A stretch of 41,427 nucleotides of DNA from an uncultured Lachnospiraceae bacterium (lineage in GTDB: Bacteria; Bacillota; Clostridia; Lachnospirales; Lachnospiraceae), in NCBI GenBank assembly GCA_934320895.1, contig CAKRFY010000023.1, positions 1 to 41,427 on the forward strand, read 5' to 3'. Below are positions 1 through 7,706 of the stretch, piece by piece. Numbering within the stretch: position 1 is the first letter of the stretch; the number at the start of each line of letters is the position of its first letter. The position numbers and the translations under genes are program-made. Under the pieces are notes generated by a model. That model was not told the origin of the DNA and did not search any database. It was given only the letters and a program-made list of their open reading frames with translations.

Positions 1-120
1 AACGGTAAGGCGACATTAGATAATGGATATGGTATGTTTCTAATGATGTTAGAATACAAGTTATCAGACAGAGGAAAGTTCACAGTTAAACAGGTTTTGA
101 TAGCTGATGGACAAGTATAA
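1..120 (+). pseudogene. TnpB-like RNA-guided nuclease fragment (5' end outside the window)
   Basis: The window opens inside a reading frame that ends with TAA at 118-120. Its 39 visible residues include the string DNGYGMFLMMLEYKL, which resembles the segment of IS200/IS605 TnpB proteins just before the PSSKxCSxCG zinc-finger and last RuvC motif. After about residue 27 the resemblance stops and the frame ends without a zinc finger. I therefore read it as a truncated or decayed tnpB rather than an intact gene. The upstream part is not visible. The family call rests on one short motif, so it is moderate. Confidence 0.5.
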
Positions 121-162
121 AATAAAAATATTATTTGAGTGGAAATAGTGTGGAGGATGAAA

Positions 163-432
163 ATGCAGAGAAAACAGATAAGATTTTATGGCAGAGTTCA
201 GGGTGTAGGATTTAGATATCATGCACAGCATGCGGCTGGTGCATTGGGACTTACGGGATGGGTGAAAAACGAATATGATGGTTCTGTTATGATGGAAGTT
301 CAGGGTGAAGAAGTTCTTATAGAGCGCATGCTCCAGACATTAAATAGAGATATGTATATTGATATACAGCGTATGGAAGTGAAAAAAATTGCTATAGATG
401 AAGAAGAAAAAATTTTTAAAGTAGCATATTAA
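163..432 (+). CDS. acyP: acylphosphatase
   Basis: An 89-residue protein with the hallmark acylphosphatase loop GRVQGVGFR near the N-terminus (phosphate loop with the catalytic Arg) and the catalytic-Asn region GWVKNEYDGSV. It hydrolyses acyl phosphates such as acetyl phosphate in the cytosol. Length is normal for the family (about 90 residues). Start choice: GGAGG at 152-156 abuts the ATG at 157, so the ATG at 163, six bases downstream, is better placed. The upstream GTG at 139 is unlikely. It stands alone between the TnpB fragment and a secreted hydrolase gene, with no clear terminator after it. Confidence 0.93.
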   Translation: MQRKQIRFYGRVQGVGFRYHAQHAAGALGLTGWVKNEYDGSVMMEVQGEEVLIERMLQTLNRDMYIDIQRMEVKKIAIDEEEKIFKVAY

Positions 433-503
433 GTAAAAACAATAATAATTTCGGCAAAATATATCTAATAATCAATGTAAAAAATACTGTTTTTCACATG
501 ATA

Positions 504-556
504 TTTACTATCATAATTATGAAAAAAGTTATATAATAATTACTTATGATAGTAAA
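504..556. promoter_or_regulatory. 12-bp inverted repeat around a -10 box upstream of the NlpC/P60 gene
   Basis: TTTACTATCATA (504-515) and its exact reverse complement TATGATAGTAAA (545-556) flank 29 bases that contain a TATAAT hexamer at 532-537. The right arm ends just before the Shine-Dalgarno sequence (558-564). If both arms were transcribed the hairpin would crowd the ribosome site; if transcription starts inside, the repeat may be a protein-binding operator. No good -35 box is seen. The repeat is real sequence; the function is inference. Confidence 0.4.
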
Positions 557-572
557 AAGGGAGGTTGAGGAC

Positions 573-1775
573 TTGAAGCGTAGAACGACAATGTATAGTC
601 TACTTGGTGCAATCGGCATTGCTATAGGTCTTTCGGCAATCAATCCGGTGATCGCACACAAATCTAAAGAAAATAATAATGGCATTGAGGTGTCAGTTGT
701 ATCGTATGATAAAGTAAAGAAAGATCATGCTATAAATGCGGCAACAGGTGAGGCATTTACAGCAACAACACAGGCGATAAATTCTTATGCATCTAAAAAT
801 ATGATATCATCAGAAAATCAAAAGATTACAAAGGATGGTGATAGGGAGGCGGAGGCTACATCTACACCAAAACCGACAGCGACACCAGATCCGAGAAAAG
901 AAATTGTGAAAATTGCAAAAAGTTATAAAGGCAAGATTACATATTTATGGGGAGGAAAAGCTTCGGACTCACAGATAGCTGGAAAAAATCAACCGAAAAA
1001 ACTTGATTGTTCAGGTTTTATCCAGTTTGTATATTCTAAATATAGTAAAAAGAGAATTTCGCAGTTAGGCTCTACTATAGCTATAGCAGGATTACCGGAG
1101 ATAAAAAAAGAGCAGTTAAAGATTGGTGATATCGGTCTTAGAAACGGAACTGGATCAATTTATTTTGATGCTGATGGAAAATCTTATTCGGAACCACAGC
1201 TTGCCAAGCAGGCAAATGATAGGAAGGTGAAAGAATTTGATCAAAAAATAGACATTAAAAATGATAAGAAGACTGAGTTAAAAGACAAAATAGAGAATAA
1301 GAAAGATAAAATAGAAGAATATAAAGATAAAATAGAAGAAAAGAAGCGTATCTTAGATGAGAGTGTTGTTACTGATGATATAGGTGATATTGATGATGAT
1401 ACTGATGAACCTATAGATGAGGAAGAACAGAAAAAGATTGAAGCCAAACGAGAAGAACAGAAGAAGAAAGCAGAAAAAATCACTTCTAAGTTGAAAGAAT
1501 ATAAGGATAAGATTAAGAAATGCAAGTCTGATATTAAAATATTATCAAATAGTATAGACGAGTGTAAAAAAGACATTAAGGAATTAAAAAAAGCACAGAA
1601 AAAATACAAAAAAGATATAGAAAAAAGTATTGATCATGTGGGAATATATTGTGGAAAAAATAAAGCTGGAAAAAGAGTATGGTGTCATTGTTCTTCATCG
1701 AAAGGTGGAGTAGTATATGAGGTTACAGATATCTTTACTCATTATTATAGCAGTGAAAGTTGTATTCCGAAATAG
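573..1775 (+). CDS. secreted NlpC/P60 cysteine hydrolase with a coiled-coil insertion in the catalytic domain
   Basis: This 400-residue exported protein probably cleaves peptidoglycan stem peptides. The start is taken as TTG 573, because AGGGAGG (558-564) lies eight bases upstream and the protein then begins MKRRTT followed by a hydrophobic signal segment. A short Thr/Pro linker (TPKPTATPDP) precedes an NlpC/P60 domain with Cys146 in LDCSGFI, His355 in DHVGIYCG and His372 in WCHCSSSKGG, a plausible Cys-His-His triad. Unusually, about 140 residues (roughly 210-350) between the Cys and the first His form two very Lys/Glu-rich helices separated by an acidic loop, looking like an antiparallel coiled-coil hairpin. 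The extra Cys residues near the C-terminus are also noticeable. The gene converges with the adhesin gene and shares a terminator with it. Confidence 0.85.
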   Translation: MKRRTTMYSLLGAIGIAIGLSAINPVIAHKSKENNNGIEVSVVSYDKVKKDHAINAATGEAFTATTQAINSYASKNMISSENQKITKDGDREAEATSTPKPTATPDPRKEIVKIAKSYKGKITYLWGGKASDSQIAGKNQPKKLDCSGFIQFVYSKYSKKRISQLGSTIAIAGLPEIKKEQLKIGDIGLRNGTGSIYFDADGKSYSEPQLAKQANDRKVKEFDQKIDIKNDKKTELKDKIENKKDKIEEYKDKIEEKKRILDESVVTDDIGDIDDDTDEPIDEEEQKKIEAKREEQKKKAEKITSKLKEYKDKIKKCKSDIKILSNSIDECKKDIKELKKAQKKYKKDIEKSIDHVGIYCGKNKAGKRVWCHCSSSKGGVVYEVTDIFTHYYSSESCIPK

Positions 1776-1782
1776 CAAACAA

Positions 1783-1824
1783 AAATCAGTCTGATGTAAA
1801 TATAGACATCAGACTGATTTTTTG
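1783..1824. terminator. bidirectional intrinsic terminator between convergent surface genes
   Basis: A 14-15 bp perfect stem (AAATCAGTCTGATGT paired with ACATCAGACTGATTT) with an eight-base loop is followed by T's on the + strand. It is preceded by A's, so it can also end transcripts coming from the minus strand. Confidence 0.85.
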
Positions 1825-1870
1825 CATAGATACTTAAATTTTTATTTATAATTTTGTTACAAAAATATTT

Positions 1871-4021
1871 TTATTTGTTCTTTTTAAGAGAGATTATTTT
1901 TAATCCAAAGAACAAGATTCCTAAACCTGAAATAATTGTAACTACGACAAATGGTAAAGTTTGATTTTTTTCTCCTGTAGAAGGTGAGCCTTTCTGTCCA
2001 GAAGGCAGATGTGGTTCATCTGCTGGTGGATATTTTGCTATTACAACTTTCTTTGGTGCTGTTGTATCAGCAGGTGGCTGTTCATCAGCAGGTGGTATAT
2101 TACCATTAGATGGAGTTGTGGAAGGTGTTGTGGTTGCTGTTGTTGTAGGAGTGGCATCCGGGGAATTTGAAGGTGTTACTGTATTTGCTGGAGTAGGTGT
2201 AGGAGTAATACCCGGCGTATATGAAGGTGTTGCTGTATTTGCTGGAGTAGGTGTAGGGGTAATACCTGGAGTATATGAAGGCTTTGCCGTATTTGTTGGA
2301 ACAGGTGTTACCGTTGGTTTTGGTGAAGGCGTAGCTGTGTATGATGGTGGTATTATCCATGGTGAAGGTGTCCGACTTGGTGAAGGATTTGGAACAGGTG
2401 TTGGAGCCGGTGATGGTGTTAAGGTCGGAGTGGCACCTGGAGTCGGAGCTATTGATGGTGAGATTGCCGGAGTAGTTGAAATTGCTGGAGTAGTTGACGG
2501 ATTAACTACAGGAGTTGTACTCGGAGCAGTTGAAATTGCCGGAGTAGTTGACGGATTAACTACAGGAGTTGTACTCGGAATAGTTGAAATTGCTGGAGTA
2601 GTTGACGGATTAACTACAGGAGTTGTACTCGGAATAGTTGAAATTGTTGGAGTAGCCGTCGGAGTTACTGAAGCCGTTGGTTTAGGGGTTTTTGAACACT
2701 CAGGTTTAGGGGTTTTTGAACACTCAGGCTTAGGAGTTTTTGAGTACTCAGGCTTAGGAGTTTTTGAACACTCAGGTTTAGGGATTTTTGAACACTCAGG
2801 TTTAGGGGTTTTTGAACATTCAGGCTTAGGAGTTTTTGAACACTCAGGCTTAGGAGTTTTTGAACATTCAGGCTTAGGGGTTTTTGAGCACTCAGGCTTA
2901 GGTGTTTTTTCAGGCTTTGGTTCGGTTACTTCTTTATACGGATAGAAGTGACCTTCTGCTGTACGATTTTCAATACTGTTAGCTATATAGCTGCCTTCAA
3001 AATTGCCACCTTTAATTATTACATATGCATTTGGTGCAAGGACGTGTCCGGGAAGATATTTACATGTAAGGGAAATATTATCAGGAAAATTCCAAATAAG
3101 TTTCATTCCGGATAAGTCCATCTGACCTGCCTGAATAGTTTCTGATTTTTTTAAATTTTTTAGTCCGTTGCCATCATCGAGCAGATACGCTTTTTTACTA
3201 GGAGTTTTGCCAGAAAATGAAATTTCTTTACCATTATTGTTTTTAGTAGAAAGAAATACAGCTTTTTTTAAGTCACCAGTGGCTACATAAGTATAATCAC
3301 CACCAATTGAAATAAGGTTACTTTTTCCTATCGTGATTATGTGGTCAGTGGAAACAAGTTCATCTAAGTCTTTAATGCCATCTATCAGTATCCAGTCTGC
3401 TGTGTATATATATTTAGATGGTATATAAACTGATTTGACATTAGATGAGAATGGAATTGTAAGTAAAAAACCATTTTGACCATCAATACAAGCCTGTTGA
3501 ATATTATTGTCAGAAATAACTAAATTAGAGCTGTTTTTAAGAGCTTTTGATTCAGTGTTTAGTTTTTTGAATGCTGTATCAAAATCAATATATGCCTTAT
3601 TTTTATCCGGATATTTTGTAAGTGAATCATTTGGAAAAATTATTTTTTTATAGTATGCAGGCTGGTTTAATAGGTTCTTGTATTGAGGATATCCTTCAAG
3701 AAAGTGACTTTTATATTGTCCACTGTAATTGCCAGACTCTATAACATTTTTAATATAAGACGGAACGATCGCACCATTACCAAATGAGTTAAAATATGCA
3801 TCGCCGCCACAGGCAAGAGCACCTACAAAGTGATTTTTGCTTTCAAAGTAGTTTTTTACAAAATACTGATAGTCGCTAAGGATTTGTCTTGCTGTATAAC
3901 TTTTACCAGAATCTGTATAAGTCTGGGTGGCAGCTTTACTTTTTGCAAAACTTCCGATGCTGATAAATAAAAGGGTGAGGCATAGTGTTAATGCGACAAC
4001 TTTTTTAAACTTATGTTTCAA
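1871..4021 (-). CDS. choice-of-anchor A surface adhesin with Pro/Thr-rich repeat stalk and SPSTG sorting signal
   Basis: This 716-residue cell-wall protein starts at TTG 4021, nine bases after GGAGGA. It has a signal peptide (MKHKFKKVVALTL...), then a globular region of about 350 residues resembling the choice-of-anchor A / pAdhesive fold. Recognisable parts are FVGALACGGDAYFN, DFDTAFKKLN and the late LAPNAYVIIKGGNFEGSYIA. A stalk follows, with nine 8-residue repeats (ECSKTPKP type), three 18-residue STTPVVNP repeats and two PSYTPGITPTPTP repeats. The C-terminus has SPSTGE, a hydrophobic span and a KKNK tail, the layout of a sortase substrate. It lies directly downstream of the class B sortase gene (four bases between stop and start), with its Shine-Dalgarno inside the sortase C-terminus, so the two should be co-expressed. 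Ligand unknown. Confidence 0.85.
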   Translation of the reverse strand: MKHKFKKVVALTLCLTLLFISIGSFAKSKAATQTYTDSGKSYTARQILSDYQYFVKNYFESKNHFVGALACGGDAYFNSFGNGAIVPSYIKNVIESGNYSGQYKSHFLEGYPQYKNLLNQPAYYKKIIFPNDSLTKYPDKNKAYIDFDTAFKKLNTESKALKNSSNLVISDNNIQQACIDGQNGFLLTIPFSSNVKSVYIPSKYIYTADWILIDGIKDLDELVSTDHIITIGKSNLISIGGDYTYVATGDLKKAVFLSTKNNNGKEISFSGKTPSKKAYLLDDGNGLKNLKKSETIQAGQMDLSGMKLIWNFPDNISLTCKYLPGHVLAPNAYVIIKGGNFEGSYIANSIENRTAEGHFYPYKEVTEPKPEKTPKPECSKTPKPECSKTPKPECSKTPKPECSKTPKPECSKIPKPECSKTPKPEYSKTPKPECSKTPKPECSKTPKPTASVTPTATPTISTIPSTTPVVNPSTTPAISTIPSTTPVVNPSTTPAISTAPSTTPVVNPSTTPAISTTPAISPSIAPTPGATPTLTPSPAPTPVPNPSPSRTPSPWIIPPSYTATPSPKPTVTPVPTNTAKPSYTPGITPTPTPANTATPSYTPGITPTPTPANTVTPSNSPDATPTTTATTTPSTTPSNGNIPPADEQPPADTTAPKKVVIAKYPPADEPHLPSGQKGSPSTGEKNQTLPFVVVTIISGLGILFFGLKIISLKKNK
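2169..2296 (-). repeat. 54-bp tandem repeat in the adhesin stalk
   Basis: Copies begin at 2169, 2223 and, partially, 2277, with an exact 54-bp period. They encode the PSYTPGITPTPTPANT unit of the wall-spanning stalk. Confidence 0.85.
2475..2636 (-). repeat. three 54-bp tandem repeats in the adhesin stalk
   Basis: Near-identical copies start at 2475, 2529 and 2583 and encode the 18-residue unit STTPVVNPSTTPAIST(I/A)P. The near-identity suggests recent expansion and likely length variation between strains. Confidence 0.9.
2694..2909 (-). repeat. nine 24-bp tandem repeats encoding ECSKTPKP
   Basis: Nine copies spaced exactly 24 bp (first at 2694, last at 2886) encode E-C/Y-S-K-T/I-P-K-P. Eight copies contain Cys and one has Tyr. 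The unit extends the wall-spanning stalk. Confidence 0.92.
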
Positions 4022-4025
4022 AATA

Positions 4026-4889
4026 TCATTTCCTCCATTCATTTTGTTTTAGTGAAATAATTAAAAACCTTGAGTTACTGTTTGAACCACATGTAGACAG
4101 TACAAGCATTTTAGAATGTTTGTCTGATATACATTTTTTTATTTTTAAGGTATTTTTTACAGAACAATTCAGAGTGACTGAGTTAAAAAAATTTAGTGCT
4201 CCGTTTGGTGAATTGCTGAATGTAGATATTATATTTTTTGTTCCCCAGGTGGCACTTGCCACTATTTTATAACGTATTTTAGAATCGGGAGTCACTATGT
4301 GGATAAAGTATGGTTTATTAGAAAGATCAGAGTTATCGAAGTGGTGCAGTGTACCAAACATAGAACCATTCTTCATATTATGCCCGTATAACACAGTTAA
4401 TGCATCGGAGAAATCTTTTTTACTATTTGTTTCAGAAAAAATGCATCCGGGATAACCAAAACTGTTGTCAATATTATGTGTAAGATAATAAAAGTCAAGT
4501 GTTTTGTGTTGTAGTACGGGATATGAAAGGTCTATTCCTGGAATCTGGATCCATGCATATATATCTTTATTGTATTTTCTAAGAGAATTAAAATTAACAT
4601 CAGGAATTTTTGAAAGACCTGAATCATTATCATAATTCTTTTCTTTTTTGTATTTATAATGTTTGTGACGTTTTTTTGAATGTACTTTTTGCCGTTTGGT
4701 TATTTCCTTGCATGAATTTTTTTTCCATGTGTTTTCCTTTATTAGTTTATTTTGAAAAGTTTCATATGTGAGTGATTGTTTTTTTAACTGCTTTTGGTGG
4801 TGCATTGAAACAATGATCCATGCTGATATACTTGTAAGAAAAACAGCAGTAAGCAGACACAGAAGTATTGTATAAAATTTTTTCCTCAA
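4026..4889 (-). CDS. srtB: class B sortase
   Basis: A 287-residue membrane-anchored transpeptidase that attaches surface proteins to peptidoglycan. The N-terminal MRKKFYTILL segment forms a membrane anchor. The catalytic His170 lies in LYGHNM, Cys267 in LSTCGS and Arg274 in SRFLI, the usual sortase triad. The sequence around WIQIPGIDLSYPVLQ is typical of class B. Start: TTG 4889 follows ATGGAGG by six bases and gives a normal short basic N-terminus, while the upstream ATG at 4925 has no ribosome site. The gene is followed at once by the adhesin carrying SPSTG, which fits the (S/P)PxTG motif known for Clostridioides difficile SrtB. That adhesin is thus its likely substrate. Confidence 0.9.
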   Translation of the reverse strand: MRKKFYTILLCLLTAVFLTSISAWIIVSMHHQKQLKKQSLTYETFQNKLIKENTWKKNSCKEITKRQKVHSKKRHKHYKYKKEKNYDNDSGLSKIPDVNFNSLRKYNKDIYAWIQIPGIDLSYPVLQHKTLDFYYLTHNIDNSFGYPGCIFSETNSKKDFSDALTVLYGHNMKNGSMFGTLHHFDNSDLSNKPYFIHIVTPDSKIRYKIVASATWGTKNIISTFSNSPNGALNFFNSVTLNCSVKNTLKIKKCISDKHSKMLVLSTCGSNSNSRFLIISLKQNEWRK

Positions 4890-5211
4890 GTTTTGCCTCC
4901 ATTGAAAAAGCTGCAATCCATTCATATTAAAAAATCAAATTTAATATGACAAAAACTATTATTAACCTGTTTATGGAAAAAATATTCATAAAATGAAAAA
5001 TTTGGATGTTAAATATTAGAATAAAAATGTCATGATCCGGTATTTATTTTGTTTTATTTTCAGACTGTTCAAGCTGATAACATGTTTTGGCTTCATTTTG
5101 TGACCATTTTATATTAATTTCTTTTTGGGCATTATAACATTATAAAATAATAAGGAACACAATAATGTAGTTTTAAAAACTATATAAAATAGAAAAAAAG
5201 ACAATAAAACA
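4890..5211. other. AT-rich intergenic region between divergent genes
   Basis: It separates the leftward sortase operon from the rightward FabK-like gene. I see no credible coding frame. It presumably holds the sortase promoter, but no convincing hexamer pair is visible on the minus strand. The 14-base string GACAATAAAACATT is tandemly duplicated at its right end (5200-5227), just overlapping the promoter of the next gene. Confidence 0.5.
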
Positions 5212-5240
5212 TTGACAATAAAACATTGTAGGTTTATACT
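5212..5240 (+). promoter_or_regulatory. sigma-A promoter of the FabK/NMO-like gene
   Basis: TTGACA (5212-5217), an exact 17-base spacer, and TATACT (5235-5240). Transcription should start near 5247, directly at the downstream palindrome. Confidence 0.85.
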
Positions 5241-5247
5241 TTGATTA

Positions 5248-5262
5248 GTTTGATAGTCAAAC
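5248..5262. promoter_or_regulatory. FabT-like operator palindrome at the transcription start
   Basis: GTTTGA-TAG-TCAAAC is a perfect inverted repeat at about +1 to +15 of the promoter. It resembles the TTTGA(N)3-TCAAA core of MarR-family FabT boxes that control fatty-acid synthesis in Firmicutes. Binding here would block initiation. Identity of the regulator is inference. Confidence 0.55.
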
Positions 5263-5304
5263 AAAATTTTAATTGTGCTTATAAAGCGCGGAAATGAGGA
5301 AAGT

Positions 5305-6468
5305 ATGGGTATATATGAGTGTGGAGAGAAATTAAAGGCTCTACGTATAGGGGATATGATTGCAAAGCTTCCGATTATTCAGGGAGGTATGGGAGTTGGT
5401 ATAAGCCGTGGAAACCTTGCAGGTGCTGTAGCGGCAGAGGGGGGTATAGGGGTTATATCTACCGCTCAGATAGGATATGATGAGGAAGGTTTTGAAAATG
5501 ATCAGGCCGGCTGTAATCTTCGTGCTATAAGAAAGCACATTAAAAGAGCAAAAGAGATAGCAGGCGGAAATGGTCTTGTAGGTGCAAATATCATGGTTGC
5601 ATTAAAACATTATAAAGAGCATGTTATGGAGGCTGTAGCAGCCGGTGCAGATGTTATAATAAGCGGAGCAGGTCTTCCGGTAAAACTTCCTGAATATATC
5701 GGAAAAGCATGCAGGACAAAGATCGCACCTATAGTTTCATCAAGGCGTGCGGCAGATATAATACTTAAAATGTGGGCGAGAAGATATGATAGAACTGCTG
5801 ACTTTATCGTGATCGAGGGGCCAAAAGCAGGCGGACATCTAGGCTTTTCAAATGAAGAACTTGCAAATATTGAAAATATTGACTACGATGAAGAAATAAA
5901 AAGCATTATCGAATGTACAAAAGAATATGAAAAAAAATATAATACACATATACCTGTTATCGTTGCCGGTGGGATATTTGACCATGACGACATTATCCAT
6001 GCACTTGAACTTGGGGCAGACGGAGTACAGATAGCGAGCCGTTTTGTTGCGACAAAAGAGTGCGATGCATCGGACGAATATAAGCAGGCATATCTTGATG
6101 CAAAGGAGGATGATGTAAAAATAATCAAAAGTCCTGTCGGTATGCCGGGGCGTGCGATAAGAAATGATTTTATAAAGCGTGTTGAAAAAGAAAAACAGCC
6201 GGTGGACAAATGTTACAACTGCATGAAAAAGTGTAATCCTAACGAAGTGCCATATTGTATAACAAAAGCACTTGTCGATGCCGTAAATGGAGACATAAAT
6301 AACGGACTTATATTCTGCGGTGCAAATGTGGGGCGTATAAATGAAATGACAACTGTTCATGAACTTATGAAAGAACTTGTCCGGCCGACAGATAAAAAAA
6401 TACAGGATGAAAATGAAACACATGATATTCAGAATGTATATTCACAGAGAGATAAAATGATAAGCTGA
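5305..6468 (+). CDS. FMN-dependent nitronate monooxygenase / FabK-like reductase with C-terminal cysteine cluster
   Basis: A 387-residue TIM-barrel flavoprotein of the 2-nitropropane dioxygenase/FabK family. The start PIIQGGMGVGIS, the FMN-binding GPKAGGHLG and the phosphate-binding VIVAGGIF...GADGVQIASRF are all present. It is longer than typical FabK (about 310). The extra C-terminal part holds CYNCMKKCNPNEVPYC, which could bind metal or an Fe-S cluster, and ends with a TTVHELMKELV helix. Start ATG 5305 follows GAGGAAA; the upstream in-frame GTG lacks a ribosome site. Its promoter carries a FabT-like operator, pointing to lipid metabolism (enoyl-ACP reduction) rather than nitronate detoxification. 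The substrate is unproven. It stands alone and converges with the hemerythrin gene. Confidence 0.85.
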   Translation: MGIYECGEKLKALRIGDMIAKLPIIQGGMGVGISRGNLAGAVAAEGGIGVISTAQIGYDEEGFENDQAGCNLRAIRKHIKRAKEIAGGNGLVGANIMVALKHYKEHVMEAVAAGADVIISGAGLPVKLPEYIGKACRTKIAPIVSSRRAADIILKMWARRYDRTADFIVIEGPKAGGHLGFSNEELANIENIDYDEEIKSIIECTKEYEKKYNTHIPVIVAGGIFDHDDIIHALELGADGVQIASRFVATKECDASDEYKQAYLDAKEDDVKIIKSPVGMPGRAIRNDFIKRVEKEKQPVDKCYNCMKKCNPNEVPYCITKALVDAVNGDINNGLIFCGANVGRINEMTTVHELMKELVRPTDKKIQDENETHDIQNVYSQRDKMIS

Positions 6469-6566
6469 TGGAGCGTAAAAAAAGAAAGACTGAACTGTTG
6501 CTTTGAATTTTAAGAAACGCAAAAAATGAAGGAACGGGTTGTTGGTTTTAAGAAATGCAGAAGATA

Positions 6567-6605
6567 AACGGCTGTCGCAGTGAAGATGCGGCAGCCGTCT
6601 TTTTA
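6567..6605 (+). terminator. intrinsic terminator after the FabK/NMO-like gene
   Basis: ACGGCTGTCGCA and TGCGGCAGCCGT pair around a short loop and are followed by CTTTTT. It overlaps the stop region of the convergent hemerythrin gene. Confidence 0.85.
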
Positions 6606-7451
6606 ATCTATACTGATGTTGTTTTTTTTGATGTATTCACCTAGTTTAAGATCTGAAGCCAAAATGTGGTTTGAAAGCCAGTTTAAAAGATAATTTATGA
6701 GTTCAAACAAATATGTCTGCTGGTGTTCGTCAATCTCATCAAGTTCGTTTATATCAATATGAACAAGCTTGTCAACAAAAGCTGCGTGAGCCTTCTTTTG
6801 GGCATCAATACCCGGATAAGATATTTTTTCCATAAGGGCTTCTTCATCACTGAAATGAGTTTCAGTGTAAGTTTTAAGTTCATCGAGAAGACGCATAATC
6901 TCATCATATTTATCATGGAGAAGTTTTTCATGAATAAGGTCATTGGTCTGCTCGATTATCTCAAAAAGATGGCGGTGTTCGTCATCAATAAGTGGAATGT
7001 CAGTTTTATACTTGTCTGTAAAGGCAAACGGGTTGTCATTTTCGTTTTCATCTGAGTGCTCAACAAGTTTGCCAATCATAATGTCGCTGCCTAAGATATG
7101 TTTATATAACCACTGAACGATATAAACGAGAATGTCATTTAATGATTTTTTAGTAGTTTCATTAGAAGAAGTATCAAGTTTAAAACTATTTACCTTTTCT
7201 GTAAAAACCTTGTGTTCTTTAATCTGTGAGTCAAGCTCAGGGTCATTGATTTTTTTCATATATGCTTCTTCATGGGCAAAATGAACAGCCGCATAATCTT
7301 TAAGTCCTTTAATAAGATTTTTGGCAATATATGTAACATCTTCAGTTTTGTCAGCAAGAGCAATGGCATCATTTATCATATCGAATAATTTCTTGTGTTC
7401 GTCATCTATTTCTTTAATGCCGATCATACAATCCTTAGTAAATTCGTACAT
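6603..7451 (-). CDS. bacteriohemerythrin with two tandem hemerythrin domains
   Basis: This 282-residue cytosolic protein contains two consecutive hemerythrin four-helix bundles, each predicted to hold a di-iron O2-binding site. Domain 1 (about 1-135) shows IDDEH, HFAHEE, EHK and HILGSD. Domain 2 (about 142-282) shows IDDEH, HFSDEE, AHAAF and HILASD. All usual His/Glu/Asp ligands appear in both. Single-domain forms are about 135 residues, so this is a clear duplication or fusion. The start is well placed behind AAGGAGG. Likely roles in an anaerobe are oxygen or NO scavenging or sensing, or iron storage; the sequence does not decide between them. No partner gene is adjacent. Confidence 0.93.
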   Translation of the reverse strand: MYEFTKDCMIGIKEIDDEHKKLFDMINDAIALADKTEDVTYIAKNLIKGLKDYAAVHFAHEEAYMKKINDPELDSQIKEHKVFTEKVNSFKLDTSSNETTKKSLNDILVYIVQWLYKHILGSDIMIGKLVEHSDENENDNPFAFTDKYKTDIPLIDDEHRHLFEIIEQTNDLIHEKLLHDKYDEIMRLLDELKTYTETHFSDEEALMEKISYPGIDAQKKAHAAFVDKLVHIDINELDEIDEHQQTYLFELINYLLNWLSNHILASDLKLGEYIKKNNISID

Positions 7452-7618
7452 GAAAAACCTCCTTAATATTTATATGTACTCTCGAATTTATGTATTTGAA
7501 ATATTCCGGGAGTATGTTTATGTCTTTTGATACGGCATTATTATATAATAATATTTTAAATATTACTATATCAATTTGAAAAATGGATTAAATTTGTTTA
7601 AACGTAATAAAATCTTAA

Positions 7619-7647
7619 TTGTATTTTTCTTCTTTATGCTATAGAAT
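7619..7647 (+). promoter_or_regulatory. promoter of the DUF4300 gene
   Basis: TTGTAT (7619-7624), 17 bases, then TAGAAT (7642-7647), about 60 bases ahead of the start codon. Confidence 0.6.
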
Positions 7648-7706
7648 AACTTCTGCATTGTACTTGTTGATAATAATTATTATTTTAAGAAAGGCGGATT
7701 ATAATT

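Noticed and set aside
2475..2909. Possible CRISPR array
   Set aside because: The repeats are directly adjacent 24- and 54-bp units in frame with the adhesin and have no unique spacers.
2118..2945. Long Gly/Val-rich open frame opposite the adhesin stalk
   Set aside because: It is the mirror of the tandem repeats of the real minus-strand gene; it has no signal or family features and the repeat period explains the absence of stops.
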